Shown piece by piece: positions 9,378 through 18,911 of a stretch of 64,000 nt of DNA. The DNA lies in assembly GCA_963782475.1 (NCBI GenBank), contig CAWAJW010000003.1, forward strand, positions 62,001 through 126,000, read 5' to 3'. Origin of the DNA: CAVQBP01 sp963782475. Lineage in GTDB: Bacteria > Bacteroidota > Ignavibacteria > Ignavibacteriales > Ignavibacteriaceae. The notes beneath the pieces were generated by a model that saw nothing but the letters and a program-made list of their open reading frames with translations, ran no database searches and was not told where the DNA came from. Numbering within the stretch: the first letter of the stretch is position 1; each line of letters begins with the position of its first letter. The position numbers and the translations under genes are program-made.

Positions 9378-11831
9378 ATGAATAATAGTTTTCAACGAAT
9401 AATAAGTAAGTTCATAATTTTAAATATTAGTTTTGTTTTAGTAATTATAATGACAATTCATTGCAGTGCTCAATCTTATCCATTTAAAATTAATAAATCG
9501 ATTTATCATACAGGTTGGATTGATTTAAATAAAAATGGGAAGATGGATCCTTATGAAAATCCTTCTCTTCCCGTTGATGAGCGTGTAGACGACTTGCTAA
9601 GCAGAATGAATGTAAACGAAAAAACAGCGCAATGTGTAACATTATATGGTTATGGAGCCGTATTAACTGATGAGCAGCCGACAAAAGCCTGGCTTGATAC
9701 AACTTGGAAAGATGGAGTTGCAAATATTGATGAACAGCTAAACGGACGAAAAGAATCTAATCTTTTTTGGCCTCCGGCACTTCATGCTCAAGCATTAAAC
9801 AATGTGCAGCGATTTTTTATCGAACAAACTCGTCTTGGAATTCCAGTTGATTTTACAAATGAAGGAATAAGAGGTTTGAAGGCGTATAAGGCAACAAGCT
9901 TCCCGGTTGAGATTGGGCAGGGAAGCACCTGGGATCCTGAACTTATAAATCAAATTGGAAAAGTAGAAGGTGAAGAAGCAAGAGCTTTAGGTTACACAAA
10001 TGTTTATTCTCCTGAAATGGATGTTGCGCGCGATCCCCGCTGGGGAAGAGTACCTTCAACTTACGGTGAAGATCCATATTTGCTAAGCAGGCTTGGTGAG
10101 CAAATGGTTAAAGGTTTGCAGGGCGAGCATGTTGTTTCAACATTAAAGCATTTTGCAGTTTATAGTGTTCCAAAAGGCGGTCGTGATGGTTCGGCACGAA
10201 CTGATCCTCAAGTTACACCTCGTGATCTCTATACTTTATATTTACCTCCTTTTATAGCAGCCGTCAAAGCGGATGCACTTGGAGTGATGAGTTCTTATAA
10301 TGATTATAATGGAATTCCAATTACAGGAAGTTATTATTTTTTATCTGAATTGCTGCGTCAGAAATTTGGATTTAAAGGTTATATCGTAACGGACAGTGGC
10401 GCATTAAAGTTTATTTCTTCAAAACATCACGTTCAAAAAGATTTTAAAGGTGCTGAAATTCAAGCCCTTGAAGCCGGTGTTAATGTTAGAACTGATTTCC
10501 AAAATCCTTCTGTATTTCTTGATCCCTTTAGAGAAGCTGTAAATAATGGTGAACTTCCTATGGATGTTCTCAATCAGCGTGTTAGGGAAGTTTTAAAAGT
10601 TAAATACTGGCTGGGGCTTTTTGACAATCCTTATGTTGATACAACCAAATCAAATCATAATGTAAATAAGCCTTTTTCAATTGCATTATCACTTAAAGCA
10701 GCAGAAGAATCTTTAGTGCTGTTAAAAAATTCAAATAGTTTGTTACCTCTCGATAAAAATAAAATTCATTCTATTCTTGTAACCGGGCCTAATGCAGACA
10801 TGACAAAAAGCTTAATGAATGGATATGGTCCATCCGGGATTGAAGTTACATCAGTGCTTCAAGGAATAAAGAATGAAGTGTCAAAGGATACTAAAGTAAC
10901 TTACTATAAAGGTCCAGATGTAATTGATAAAGATTTTCCTGAAAGTGATATAATGGACACTCCATTAAGCGATGAGGAAAATGCTCAGATTCGACAAGCA
11001 GTTAGGGCAGCAAAACAATCTGATGTTGCAATCGTGGTTGTCGGTGAAGATAATAGAACAGTAGGTGAAAGTCATTCACGTGTTAATTTAAATTTACCGG
11101 GACATCAATTAGCACTTGTCAAAGCTGTTTATGAAACCAAAACCCCTACAGTAGTGATTCTACTGAACGGTCAGCCGTTAACTATAAATTGGATTGATAA
11201 AAATGTACCTGCCATATTAGAGGCTTGGTTTCCAGGAGCAAAAGCAGGAGAAGCTGTTGCAAAATCTCTTTTCGGAGAATATAACCCTGGAGGAAAATTA
11301 CCAATAACATTTCCAAAATTTGTTGGGCAGGTTCCTCTAAATTTTCCATACATGCCCGCAAGCCAATCTTATTTCCCAGGCGATCCAAAAGCTCATGCAA
11401 GAGTTACCGGGCCATTATATCCATTTGGCTATGGCTTGAGCTATACGCAATTTGAATTTAGCGGTTTGCAAATTACTCCTTCAAAGCAAAATACAGGCGG
11501 CAATATTGAAGTTTCACTTAATGTGAAAAATATTGGTGAACGGAAAGGTGATGAAGTTGTTCAGCTATATATTCATGAAAAAGTTACACCTGTAATAGTC
11601 CCTGTAAGCGAGCTTCGCGGATTTAAGCGAATAACTTTGGAACCGGGACAAATACAAAATGTTCAGTTTGAATTAACTCCAAAGGATTTTCAATTGTTAA
11701 ATCAAAATATGGAGTGGGAAGTAGTGCCTGGAGATTTTGAAGTAATGGTTGGCAGTTCATCTGTTGAGACAAAGTTGAAAGGTGAATTTGAAATTACAGG
11801 TAATTCTTCGAATAAGGCTTTTGGATTATAA
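9378..11831 (+). CDS. GH3 family beta-glycosidase, secreted
   Basis: 817 residues with a signal peptide (about 1-31). Domain order is a GH3 TIM barrel (about 70-390), an alpha/beta sandwich (about 440-660) and a C-terminal fibronectin-III-like domain (about 695-800). The nucleophile motif is GFKGYIVTDSGALKF (Asp at about 342), preceded by KHFAVYSVPKGGRDG, which is typical of substrate-binding K-H. The length matches secreted Bacteroidota beta-glucosidases/beta-xylosidases. It removes terminal beta-linked glucose, xylose or related sugars; I cannot separate these. The gene is intact and follows the frameshift-rich stretch. The start ATG is preceded by AAAAGG at suitable spacing. Confidence 0.9.
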   Translation: MNNSFQRIISKFIILNISFVLVIIMTIHCSAQSYPFKINKSIYHTGWIDLNKNGKMDPYENPSLPVDERVDDLLSRMNVNEKTAQCVTLYGYGAVLTDEQPTKAWLDTTWKDGVANIDEQLNGRKESNLFWPPALHAQALNNVQRFFIEQTRLGIPVDFTNEGIRGLKAYKATSFPVEIGQGSTWDPELINQIGKVEGEEARALGYTNVYSPEMDVARDPRWGRVPSTYGEDPYLLSRLGEQMVKGLQGEHVVSTLKHFAVYSVPKGGRDGSARTDPQVTPRDLYTLYLPPFIAAVKADALGVMSSYNDYNGIPITGSYYFLSELLRQKFGFKGYIVTDSGALKFISSKHHVQKDFKGAEIQALEAGVNVRTDFQNPSVFLDPFREAVNNGELPMDVLNQRVREVLKVKYWLGLFDNPYVDTTKSNHNVNKPFSIALSLKAAEESLVLLKNSNSLLPLDKNKIHSILVTGPNADMTKSLMNGYGPSGIEVTSVLQGIKNEVSKDTKVTYYKGPDVIDKDFPESDIMDTPLSDEENAQIRQAVRAAKQSDVAIVVVGEDNRTVGESHSRVNLNLPGHQLALVKAVYETKTPTVVILLNGQPLTINWIDKNVPAILEAWFPGAKAGEAVAKSLFGEYNPGGKLPITFPKFVGQVPLNFPYMPASQSYFPGDPKAHARVTGPLYPFGYGLSYTQFEFSGLQITPSKQNTGGNIEVSLNVKNIGERKGDEVVQLYIHEKVTPVIVPVSELRGFKRITLEPGQIQNVQFELTPKDFQLLNQNMEWEVVPGDFEVMVGSSSVETKLKGEFEITGNSSNKAFGL

Positions 11832-11972
11832 GTGAATTATGTTCCGTTTGCGAGATATACAAAGATGAACGTTGTAAAATGATTATTGAACATTATTTAT
11901 AAAAAGGAAGGGTCATCTAATTTAACTATCAATTTTCATACATGGCTGTTTTTAAATAAAAAAGTGAGTAAT

Positions 11973-13622
11973 ATGAAACGAATGACTTTGCCTATTTTAA
12001 TAATTTTACTCTTTTGTAGTGAATTTATATTTCCCCAAACTCCTCAATCGCTTCGTCCTGACATTACAATAAAAAAAATAGTCGATGTCGAAAGTGACTG
12101 CCGGAGGATTGCTCAAGACCCTTCGACTGGGAAAGTTTATTACATAAGAGCAAATGGAAATATTAATGAAGTTGATATAACTAATAAAACTATAAAGTTT
12201 ATTTATGCCGGAACAACAACACATGCCCAATCATTTGATGGCGGAGGCGGATTTACTATTTCAAAAGATGGTACTTTTTTTATAGTTGCGGATCCGCGCG
12301 ATAACACCTATGATCATGGATTAATTGTTAGAGGGAAAATGGAAAATGGGGTTAGGGTTTGGGATACCGTTGCAGTTACAGTTCCATACTTAATTCCCGG
12401 TGGAAGAGATCATCGTTTTAATGGTATCATTGTTACATCAGATCAAAAATATTTGATTGTAAACAGCGGTTCCAGGTCAGATCATGGTGAAGAACCTATT
12501 AATGGAGGCAGAGAATATCCAATCACTTCTGCAATGTTTAAGATTCCAATTGATGCTAAGAATCTTATACTTTATAACAATGTGGATAGCTTGAGACCTT
12601 ATCTTTTTGTGGATGGGGTTCGTAACAGCTTTGATATGGCATATACTCCATCCGGTGATTTGATTGCAACAGAAAATGGTGATACTCGTGATGATACTGA
12701 AGAATTAAACTGGATTAGAGAAAGACACAATTATGGATTTCCCTGGAGAATTGGAACTCTTGATAACGCCCAGCAATTTCCTGATTATGATCCTGCAAAC
12801 GATCCATTGCTTGGCCCATCAAATATGGAAAGTACATTTCATAACGATCCTGATTTTCCGGCAAAACCGGACAGTTTAGTTTTTACAGATCCAATTTTGA
12901 ATGTAGGTCCAGATGATGATAAATTTAGAGATACAGATAGAGTTGTTAAAGATGCCAGTGATCTTGGTTTGAAGATTGGAACCTTTACTCCTCATAGTTC
13001 TCCGCTTGGAATTGTCTTTGATACGTCATTCGCATTAAGCAGTGAATTTGCCGGTGACGGGTTTTTTATGGGTTATAGCGGGCATAGTGCAAAAAAATCA
13101 GCGCCATTTAATGAACCAGGCGAAGATTTGTTTCATATCAAGTTGAATAAGATCGAATCAGAAGATAGATATGAAGTTTCAGTCACACGAATAGCTCAAG
13201 GATTTAGCAACCCGGTAGATGCTGTATTAATTGGAAATAAAATATATGCTATAGAAGTTGGCAGCGGGTCAAGTATTTGGGAGATTACTTTACCGTCTAA
13301 AACAACATCTTTTAATGAAAATGAAAATCAGCCATTAAAATTTTCTTTAGAACAAAATTACCCCAACCCTTTTAATCCGACAACAACAATTAAATATATA
13401 ATAGCCCCTCTAAACCTCCCCAAAGGGGAGGCTTTAGTTCAACTTAAAGTTTATGATATACTTGGAAGAGAAGTAGCAACTCTTGTTAATGAAAACAAAC
13501 AACCCGGAATTTATGAAGCAGAATTTGATGCTGGAAAATATAACCTCGCCAGTGGAATTTATTTTTACACATTGACTGCTGATAAATATATTGATACAAA
13601 GAAATTAGTTTTGTTAAAATGA
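11973..13622 (+). CDS. Soluble glucose/sorbosone-dehydrogenase-like beta-propeller protein with T9SS sorting domain
   Basis: The ATG at 11973 is chosen because MKRMTLPILIILLFCSEF is a proper signal peptide; the frame is open further upstream without one. The 549-residue protein has propeller strands typical of PQQ-dependent sugar dehydrogenases (GGRDHRFNGI, GDLIATENGDTRDDTEELN, YGFPWRIG). It ends in a type IX sorting domain (SLEQNYPNPFNPTT to KKLVLLK, about residues 457-549), so it should be anchored on the cell surface or released. The sorting domain is interrupted by an extra segment, APLNLPKGEAL, encoded by a palindrome (see repeat 13415-13431). It probably oxidises or binds sugars released by the neighbouring hydrolases. 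Whether it is an active PQQ enzyme is uncertain. Confidence 0.75.
   Translation: MKRMTLPILIILLFCSEFIFPQTPQSLRPDITIKKIVDVESDCRRIAQDPSTGKVYYIRANGNINEVDITNKTIKFIYAGTTTHAQSFDGGGGFTISKDGTFFIVADPRDNTYDHGLIVRGKMENGVRVWDTVAVTVPYLIPGGRDHRFNGIIVTSDQKYLIVNSGSRSDHGEEPINGGREYPITSAMFKIPIDAKNLILYNNVDSLRPYLFVDGVRNSFDMAYTPSGDLIATENGDTRDDTEELNWIRERHNYGFPWRIGTLDNAQQFPDYDPANDPLLGPSNMESTFHNDPDFPAKPDSLVFTDPILNVGPDDDKFRDTDRVVKDASDLGLKIGTFTPHSSPLGIVFDTSFALSSEFAGDGFFMGYSGHSAKKSAPFNEPGEDLFHIKLNKIESEDRYEVSVTRIAQGFSNPVDAVLIGNKIYAIEVGSGSSIWEITLPSKTTSFNENENQPLKFSLEQNYPNPFNPTTTIKYIIAPLNLPKGEALVQLKVYDILGREVATLVNENKQPGIYEAEFDAGKYNLASGIYFYTLTADKYIDTKKLVLLK
13415..13431. repeat. Perfect 7-bp-arm palindrome inside the sorting-domain coding sequence
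   Basis: CCTCCCC-AAA-GGGGAGG is a perfect inverted repeat within the T9SS sorting domain of the propeller gene. It is read in frame and adds about 11 residues between the first and second strands of the domain. A related imperfect copy in the opposite orientation lies just after the gene (13631-13665). Confidence 0.7.
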
Positions 13623-13630
13623 AATATTCA

Positions 13631-13665
13631 AAAGCCCTTCCTTTGGGAGGGTTTGGGTGGGCCTT
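13631..13665. repeat. Second, inverted copy of the CCTCCC/GGGAGG repeat
   Basis: The reverse complement shares the layout AAAC-CTCCC-AAAGG-AGGG-CTTT with the palindrome at 13415-13431. It lies about 10 bases downstream of the propeller gene's stop codon, in the 168-base gap before the next gene. Such short palindromic elements are typical REP-type intergenic repeats; here it may also act as a weak terminator. Confidence 0.5.
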
Positions 13666-13789
13666 ATTGCCGGAGATTTTGTTCAAGCTAAAAAATGATT
13701 TTGCTTAAATGATATTATGTTAGTAGCGAATTTGAAATGATTAAATATTATTAGCATGGGTAAATAATTTAATTCAATAGGTGGTTTAG

Positions 13790-14434
13790 GTGTATGTAAA
13801 AGTGTTTCTTAAAATAGTTATTATGATTCTAATTCTTACGCCGTTTAGCTATACGCAAAATGAAATTGGATTAAAACCTGACCTTGAAATTTCAGACGGG
13901 CTATCTAAATGGAAGTTGGACGGTACTGGCTCATGGAAAATTTCTAATGGCGAATTAATTTTATATAAAGCCGGAACACCTTCCGGGACCATTCGCAGAC
14001 CTTCCGCATTAGCAATTTTAAAAACGGAACCATATAAAAACGTTTCAATTGAAGCAGATATTAAATCAACCGCGGATACAAGTGTTATAAGAAGAGATAT
14101 AGATTTTATTATTGACTACAATTCCCCTGAAGAATTTTATTATATCCATCTTGCCGGAATAACAGATGATGTGCACAATGGAATTTTTATTGTTAATAAT
14201 GCGGATAGAAAAAGAATAGATTCAGGAAATGGAACACCGCAGCTCACTGATAGAAAGTGGCATCACGTTGAAGTAATTCGCAATGGTGTAAACGGTAGCA
14301 TAAAGGTGTTTGTAGATAATTCAAATCAGCCTGTACTCGAAGCTAATGATTTAACTTTTAAGCAGGGCCAAATTGGTGTTGGTTCATTTGATGATACCGG
14401 GAAATTTAAAAATATAATGGTTCAGGAAAATTAA
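13790..14434 (+). CDS. Secreted laminin-G / GH16-like concanavalin-fold protein
   Basis: 214 residues from a GTG start at 13790; no in-frame ATG fits, and GGTGG lies upstream. An N-terminal signal peptide (core LKIVIMILILTPF) is followed by one beta-sandwich domain. It has SWKISNGELILYKAG, then a central DIDFIIDYN segment, and HHVEVIRNG, the pattern of LamG-like / DUF1080-type carbohydrate-binding or 3-keto-disaccharide-hydrolase folds. No catalytic residues can be named. It probably binds a glycan and lies one gene downstream of the propeller protein, 23 bases before the phosphatase-superfamily gene, so the two are likely co-transcribed. Confidence 0.6.
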   Translation: MYVKVFLKIVIMILILTPFSYTQNEIGLKPDLEISDGLSKWKLDGTGSWKISNGELILYKAGTPSGTIRRPSALAILKTEPYKNVSIEADIKSTADTSVIRRDIDFIIDYNSPEEFYYIHLAGITDDVHNGIFIVNNADRKRIDSGNGTPQLTDRKWHHVEVIRNGVNGSIKVFVDNSNQPVLEANDLTFKQGQIGVGSFDDTGKFKNIMVQEN

Positions 14435-14457
14435 TTCTGTATTTGAAAGATAAATTA

Positions 14458-15507
14458 ATGAAGAAAATTATATTTATTTTTTTCTTAAGTGCGGCCGCAT
14501 TTCAAAATTATCCTTCGGCTTCTAAACGAACTTTATTGTTATTTGTCATAGATGGCCTTCAACGAGATGCCGTAGAAGTTGCAATTAATAATGGAGCGAA
14601 TAATTTAAAATATCTGCATGACAATGGTGTCTGGGTTGAAGAATCATATTGTGTAAGCCCATCCCCATATCTCAGGCTGCCTGATGGCTCATTACCCTGG
14701 GGCACATCATCACCGCCAAACGTAGCGATGCACACAGGCACTCATGTTTTTGAATCAAGGCAAATGGATGATATTTTTTTGGCGGCAAGACGGTCCGGAA
14801 TAAAATCGATATTTGCCGGCGGTGCAGAAAATTATAAAGAATTTAATACACCGGATTTTTCTTATGTTTCAAACACTGACCCTGATTCTGTTATGGTTCA
14901 GCACGGCATTGATCATTTTAAAAATGATGATGTAAGATTAATCCGCCTCCACATGCAGAGGATTAGAAATCATTGGACAGGCCCGGAAGATAAATTAAAA
15001 CCAGGCTCTGATTATCAAAATTATATTGTTTATCTCGATCATTTACTCGGGAAATTAATAGATACATTTAAATCAGCCGGAGTTTGGGACAGCACTTATA
15101 TAATTGTCGCCGGTGACCATGGGATGGGAATGACCAAGAAAAGCGAGCATCCGGCTTCAACTGTTTCTTCATGGAAACCTTATATGAATTTTTATGGGCC
15201 GGGAATTAAAAAAGGGAAATCGATCCCTTACGCAGAATCACCAGACATAGCAATTATGATTGATTATCTTTTGAAATTAACACCATTAAAAGGATATACT
15301 GATCCTAAAGTAAATATTGAACCAAAAGGAACCACCGGCACTTTATTGACAAATATTTTTGTCGGTAATTCAAGGGAATTAAATCATCCCATGTTAATTA
15401 AAAAATATCTTGAGAGTACAAATTGGCATCCATCTGATGAATATGGAGATTACAGGCTGGCAATGATTAAATTATTAAAAGAGTATTTTGGAAAGAAGAA
15501 AAAATAA
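14458..15507 (+). CDS. Alkaline-phosphatase-superfamily enzyme (type I phosphodiesterase/sulfatase-like), secreted
   Basis: 349 residues from the ATG at 14458, chosen for its signal peptide (MKKIIFIFFLSAAAF); a TTG five codons earlier is less likely. Metal-site segments of the superfamily are visible: FVIDGLQRDAV near the N-terminus, a PPNVAMHTGTHV segment (about residue 87), GIDHFKND and VAGDHGMGM (about residue 221). These resemble PF01663 phosphodiesterases more than formylglycine sulfatases, since no C-x-P-x-R motif is seen. It could remove phosphate or another ester from the glycan or its oligomers. The gene is immediately downstream of the LamG-like gene. Confidence 0.65.
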   Translation: MKKIIFIFFLSAAAFQNYPSASKRTLLLFVIDGLQRDAVEVAINNGANNLKYLHDNGVWVEESYCVSPSPYLRLPDGSLPWGTSSPPNVAMHTGTHVFESRQMDDIFLAARRSGIKSIFAGGAENYKEFNTPDFSYVSNTDPDSVMVQHGIDHFKNDDVRLIRLHMQRIRNHWTGPEDKLKPGSDYQNYIVYLDHLLGKLIDTFKSAGVWDSTYIIVAGDHGMGMTKKSEHPASTVSSWKPYMNFYGPGIKKGKSIPYAESPDIAIMIDYLLKLTPLKGYTDPKVNIEPKGTTGTLLTNIFVGNSRELNHPMLIKKYLESTNWHPSDEYGDYRLAMIKLLKEYFGKKKK

Positions 15508-15629
15508 ATGTCAAAACCTTAAAACTTCAAAGTATAAATTAGATTAAAAAATTTTGAACGGTTATATTTATTTTTTAAAATTTTATTTTTGACTTTTGAT
15601 TTAGAACTCATTTCAATAAAGGGAAATAA

Positions 15630-15960
15630 ATGAAAAGTAAAATCCTGTTAGTGGTTTTAATTCTTTCATTTATTTCTTCTCATTCCTTCGCTCAAGATCC
15701 GGAGTATTACCGAAAGAAGTTACCTGGAGTGAAGCATTAATAACCTCAAGAGTAGCATTAGTAAAATATAAACAGGTAATTAATTCAAGATTCAAATTAA
15801 AATTAAGCTCCTGGTACAGTGTAGGAATTATTCAATGTAAACCCGGGGAATCATTTGATCAAAAATTTCCGCCGGAATATAACAGTGATTTGAACAAACG
15901 ATATAATAATGGTAAATACAAATGGCAGAAGCATCCAACCTATATTCGTATTGAGGGAAT
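15630..15960 (+). pseudogene. Remnant of a secreted protein, frameshifted and 3'-truncated
   Basis: The ATG at 15630 starts a clean signal peptide (MKSKILLVVLILSFISS then HSFAQ) but stops at 15740. A second frame continues it as RKEVTWSEALITSRVALVKY, then SSWYSVGII, FPPEYNSDLNKRY and KWQKHP, with no stop until beyond 16000. One missing A in the GAAAG at 15712 restores continuity. The W-Y-S-V-G, F-P-P-E and K-W-Q-K-H-P spacing is the start of a domain common in secreted planctomycete and Bacteroidota polysaccharide-utilisation proteins. The rest of the gene is gone: the frame runs into the 3' end of the convergent heparinase gene. It is a decayed gene, not merely a read error. Confidence 0.55.
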
Positions 15961-16000
15961 CAGCATTCATATATTTATCTTTCCCGATTTTATTGATAAA

Positions 16001-18136
16001 TTATTTTTCCAATACATAACCATCTTTATCTTTTTTAAATTTCCAATTAAAACTACCAAGCTTTGAAGAAACATTAACTTCAATTTCATCAGGACTAACT
16101 TGCTTTATGTTTGAAGCTTTTACTATATCTTCCGCTTCTTTTTTATTTTCTACCGGAAGAATAAGAGTAGCAATAAGTGAATTATCAGATTTTGAATTTA
16201 CAACTGTTTCAAAAAAATTAACATACTGCATTCTCGCATCTGCTGTAACCGGAATAAATGGAAGATGGTCTTCTTCAATATTAAAATTATTATCGAGCAC
16301 AAAGGGAATTAAAGCCATGTTATGCTTCTTTGAATCCGACAAGAAAACATAATCATTCATTACTTCATAGTTACCGTTTTGCCGTCCTATATTTCTTGTA
16401 AATCTTTCTGATTGTTCTATCTTCCCAACACCAGGGAAAAATCTATCTTCTATCTTAGAATTGGGTGCCGCTTCAACTTCATCAAGCAATAAAGTAATTT
16501 CCGGCTTTTGAAGCACTATATTTCTTCTCCATTTTTTTAATTCTATATTTGGGTAAGCATGAGTTGGATCCATTAAAACATAATCCTGTTTATCGCTGGT
16601 TCTAAAATCAAGAATGTTTCCGCCAATACCTTCTTTCCATAGCTGGTTTTTTAATTTTGCCGGAATTTGTTTTTCCCCGTTAACCATAATTACATTGTGC
16701 CCGATGCTTGAAGCAAAGGGATAATCCCATCTATCCTGATTAAAATAATATTCATCATATCCCATTCTGCCGATGTCTCTAATTAAAGGAACATCATGCC
16801 AGGTTAAAATAAATTGTCCGCAGTCAAGATGCCCGTGGTGCGGATCATCATTGTATCCTGCTTTGCAAGCGATTGTGACAGTTGAAGGATCATGAAAATT
16901 CGTGCGAAGCATTGCCCAATTAATCGTCTTAAAAAATTTTGAAGCCGGTTTAGGCTCAATCGGTTTTACATCTGTTCTTGGCCAGATAAGATCAAACACA
17001 TCTGTTCCTTCATCAAAATATTTATCTCTATAAAAAGCTCCAGTATTATTTTTTGTTTCAGCTATAAATTTGTCGAGCATATAAGTCGGTCCAACCGGAT
17101 CTCCGCCGCTGTCTTCAAAGTTAGCTGTTAATCCGTATAGTTCAATATCAAGCGGATGATTTGCGATAGTTTTATTTTTAAATAAATCATATTTGCCGTT
17201 AGTAAGTCTTTTTAAAGCGTCCATAAAGAAAACACTTTCTCTCATCATGTAACCATAATAGCCGCGACCTTCCTGCCAGCCTCCTTCTTCACCAATATGA
17301 CTAAAAGTTTTATTAATTCTATTATAGCATTCTGTAATTACATCAATAAGCTCGGGATTATCTTTTAACAAAGCCATTGATGGAACAGCCAAGCCGGTAT
17401 AACATATTGCCGACCAATTACATTTATATGCACTTGACCACCAGAAATAATCATAATTCCCTCTAACTCTTAAAATGGCTTTTTCCATAAGAGCACCTCG
17501 GATTTTATCTCTTTCAGTATGAGTTAAAACAGGATAAAGCCAATCATAAGCAGTTGCAAGTGTGATTGCCATTCCGGATGCATAAATGTCAAAAGAGAAA
17601 ACATATCTTTCATCAGGAACTCCCCATGGCCAAACTCGAGGATAAATAATATTAAACTTGTGTGCTTCATTTACCCAATCAGTTAAATCGCTAACAGCTA
17701 AAGCAAATTGAATTGCTTTATTCGCATAAATGGTATCGCCTGTCATTTGATATAAAAATGCTAATGTCAACGCTCCATCATTTATCTCACGCATATAAGT
17801 GGTGCCTTCTTCTTCATTCACAAATCGGGGATGTTTTGGATTTGTTGGAGGGGGATTTTTTATTGGAACATGCATATAACGATGGCCTTCTGCTTTAATA
17901 GCTGCAAAAATATTGCTGCATTCATGGTTGGATTTAATTCTATTAATTATTTCCTGCTTCTCATTATCATTAAAAAATAAATATGGATGCTGTAAATTTA
18001 TTATGTCGATTGAATTTTTCATGTCATTCAAACTTATCTGTGCATTTAATAAAGGTTGAACAATAATAAAAAACAAAAATATTGCTGCTAAGAAATTTAC
18101 CCAATGCTTGGAAGATTTTTTTTTCTCACTTCTCAT
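16001..18136 (-). CDS. Heparinase II/III family polysaccharide lyase
   Basis: 711 residues with an N-terminal membrane-spanning signal (about 11-32). An alpha-helical toroid domain spans about 40-390, and the C-terminal beta-rich heparinase II/III domain has HHGHLDCGQFIL (about residue 434). Family members cleave uronic-acid glycosidic bonds by beta-elimination in the periplasm. This is the intact paralogue of 6743-8867 and serves as a reference for correcting that gene. It begins the minus-strand operon half of the cluster; the next genes upstream in transcription (18215-23779) lie on the same strand. The substrate is unknown; heparin is unlikely in this context. Confidence 0.85.
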   Translation of the reverse strand: MRSEKKKSSKHWVNFLAAIFLFFIIVQPLLNAQISLNDMKNSIDIINLQHPYLFFNDNEKQEIINRIKSNHECSNIFAAIKAEGHRYMHVPIKNPPPTNPKHPRFVNEEEGTTYMREINDGALTLAFLYQMTGDTIYANKAIQFALAVSDLTDWVNEAHKFNIIYPRVWPWGVPDERYVFSFDIYASGMAITLATAYDWLYPVLTHTERDKIRGALMEKAILRVRGNYDYFWWSSAYKCNWSAICYTGLAVPSMALLKDNPELIDVITECYNRINKTFSHIGEEGGWQEGRGYYGYMMRESVFFMDALKRLTNGKYDLFKNKTIANHPLDIELYGLTANFEDSGGDPVGPTYMLDKFIAETKNNTGAFYRDKYFDEGTDVFDLIWPRTDVKPIEPKPASKFFKTINWAMLRTNFHDPSTVTIACKAGYNDDPHHGHLDCGQFILTWHDVPLIRDIGRMGYDEYYFNQDRWDYPFASSIGHNVIMVNGEKQIPAKLKNQLWKEGIGGNILDFRTSDKQDYVLMDPTHAYPNIELKKWRRNIVLQKPEITLLLDEVEAAPNSKIEDRFFPGVGKIEQSERFTRNIGRQNGNYEVMNDYVFLSDSKKHNMALIPFVLDNNFNIEEDHLPFIPVTADARMQYVNFFETVVNSKSDNSLIATLILPVENKKEAEDIVKASNIKQVSPDEIEVNVSSKLGSFNWKFKKDKDGYVLEK

Positions 18137-18214
18137 CTTATTTCCTCCGTAAATGTAAAATGAAAATTATTGACCTAAAACGACAACAAGGTCAAAATAA
18201 ACTGAATCTTAAAA

Positions 18215-18907
18215 TCATTTTCTATCAAGTTTAATCAAATATATATTTCTATATTCAATCGGCTTTCCTTCCATTTGAAATCCAATAAATCCTTTTTCAA
18301 AATTTGATTCGGAACCGCTGTTCTGAATCCTGTGATTTACATAAACAATTATTGAACTTTTTGTACAGATTACATCGCAGCTATTCCATTCACCTTCTTT
18401 CTTTTCGCTGGAAGAAACTATCATTGGAGCCGTGTCTTTTAGCTTTCCTTTTGTTTCTTTAAGTTCTGCTCCATTCATAGCAATAAAGTCGCCTGCTCTT
18501 CCTTCTTTAAGCTGTACTTGAATACATTCCGGCCAAACAGTATCCGGTAATTGTGTGTGCACTAAAATTCCGCCGTTAGCATTTTCATTTTCTTCAGGCC
18601 ACCGCCATTCAACATGTAATTCATAATTAGAAAATTCTTCTTTAGTTCTGAAGTAACCATGTTGAATGCCATAGACATGCACATTTCCATTTTTAATTTC
18701 ATATTTATCTTTCTTATCCGGGTTCAATTTATCCATTACGAAAACAAAGTTGTCCATATTCTTCCCATCGAAAAGGTAAAGAGTATCCTTTTTAGAAGGT
18801 GCTGCATTCATTTTTTTTGAGTGCTCACTAGAATTATTTTTTACCTGGGCACATAAAGAACAAAACATTGATAATAAAACAAAGATAACCATTTTTATAA
18901 AATTCAT
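18215..18907 (-). CDS. DUF1080 (3-keto-disaccharide hydrolase-like) protein, secreted
   Basis: 230 residues with a signal peptide. The DUF1080 pattern is clear: LYLFDGKNMDNF at the start of the domain, NGNVHVYGIQHGYFRTKEE, a NGGILVHTQLP strand and a C-terminal YRNIYLIKL strand. The fold is a concanavalin-like beta sandwich. Some members hydrolyse 3-keto-glucosides and many are only carbohydrate-binding. It ends 78 bases before the heparinase gene start and lies 4 bases downstream of the epimerase gene, so these genes form one operon. Confidence 0.8.
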   Translation of the reverse strand: MNFIKMVIFVLLSMFCSLCAQVKNNSSEHSKKMNAAPSKKDTLYLFDGKNMDNFVFVMDKLNPDKKDKYEIKNGNVHVYGIQHGYFRTKEEFSNYELHVEWRWPEENENANGGILVHTQLPDTVWPECIQVQLKEGRAGDFIAMNGAELKETKGKLKDTAPMIVSSSEKKEGEWNSCDVICTKSSIIVYVNHRIQNSGSESNFEKGFIGFQMEGKPIEYRNIYLIKLDRK

Positions 18908-18911
18908 AATT

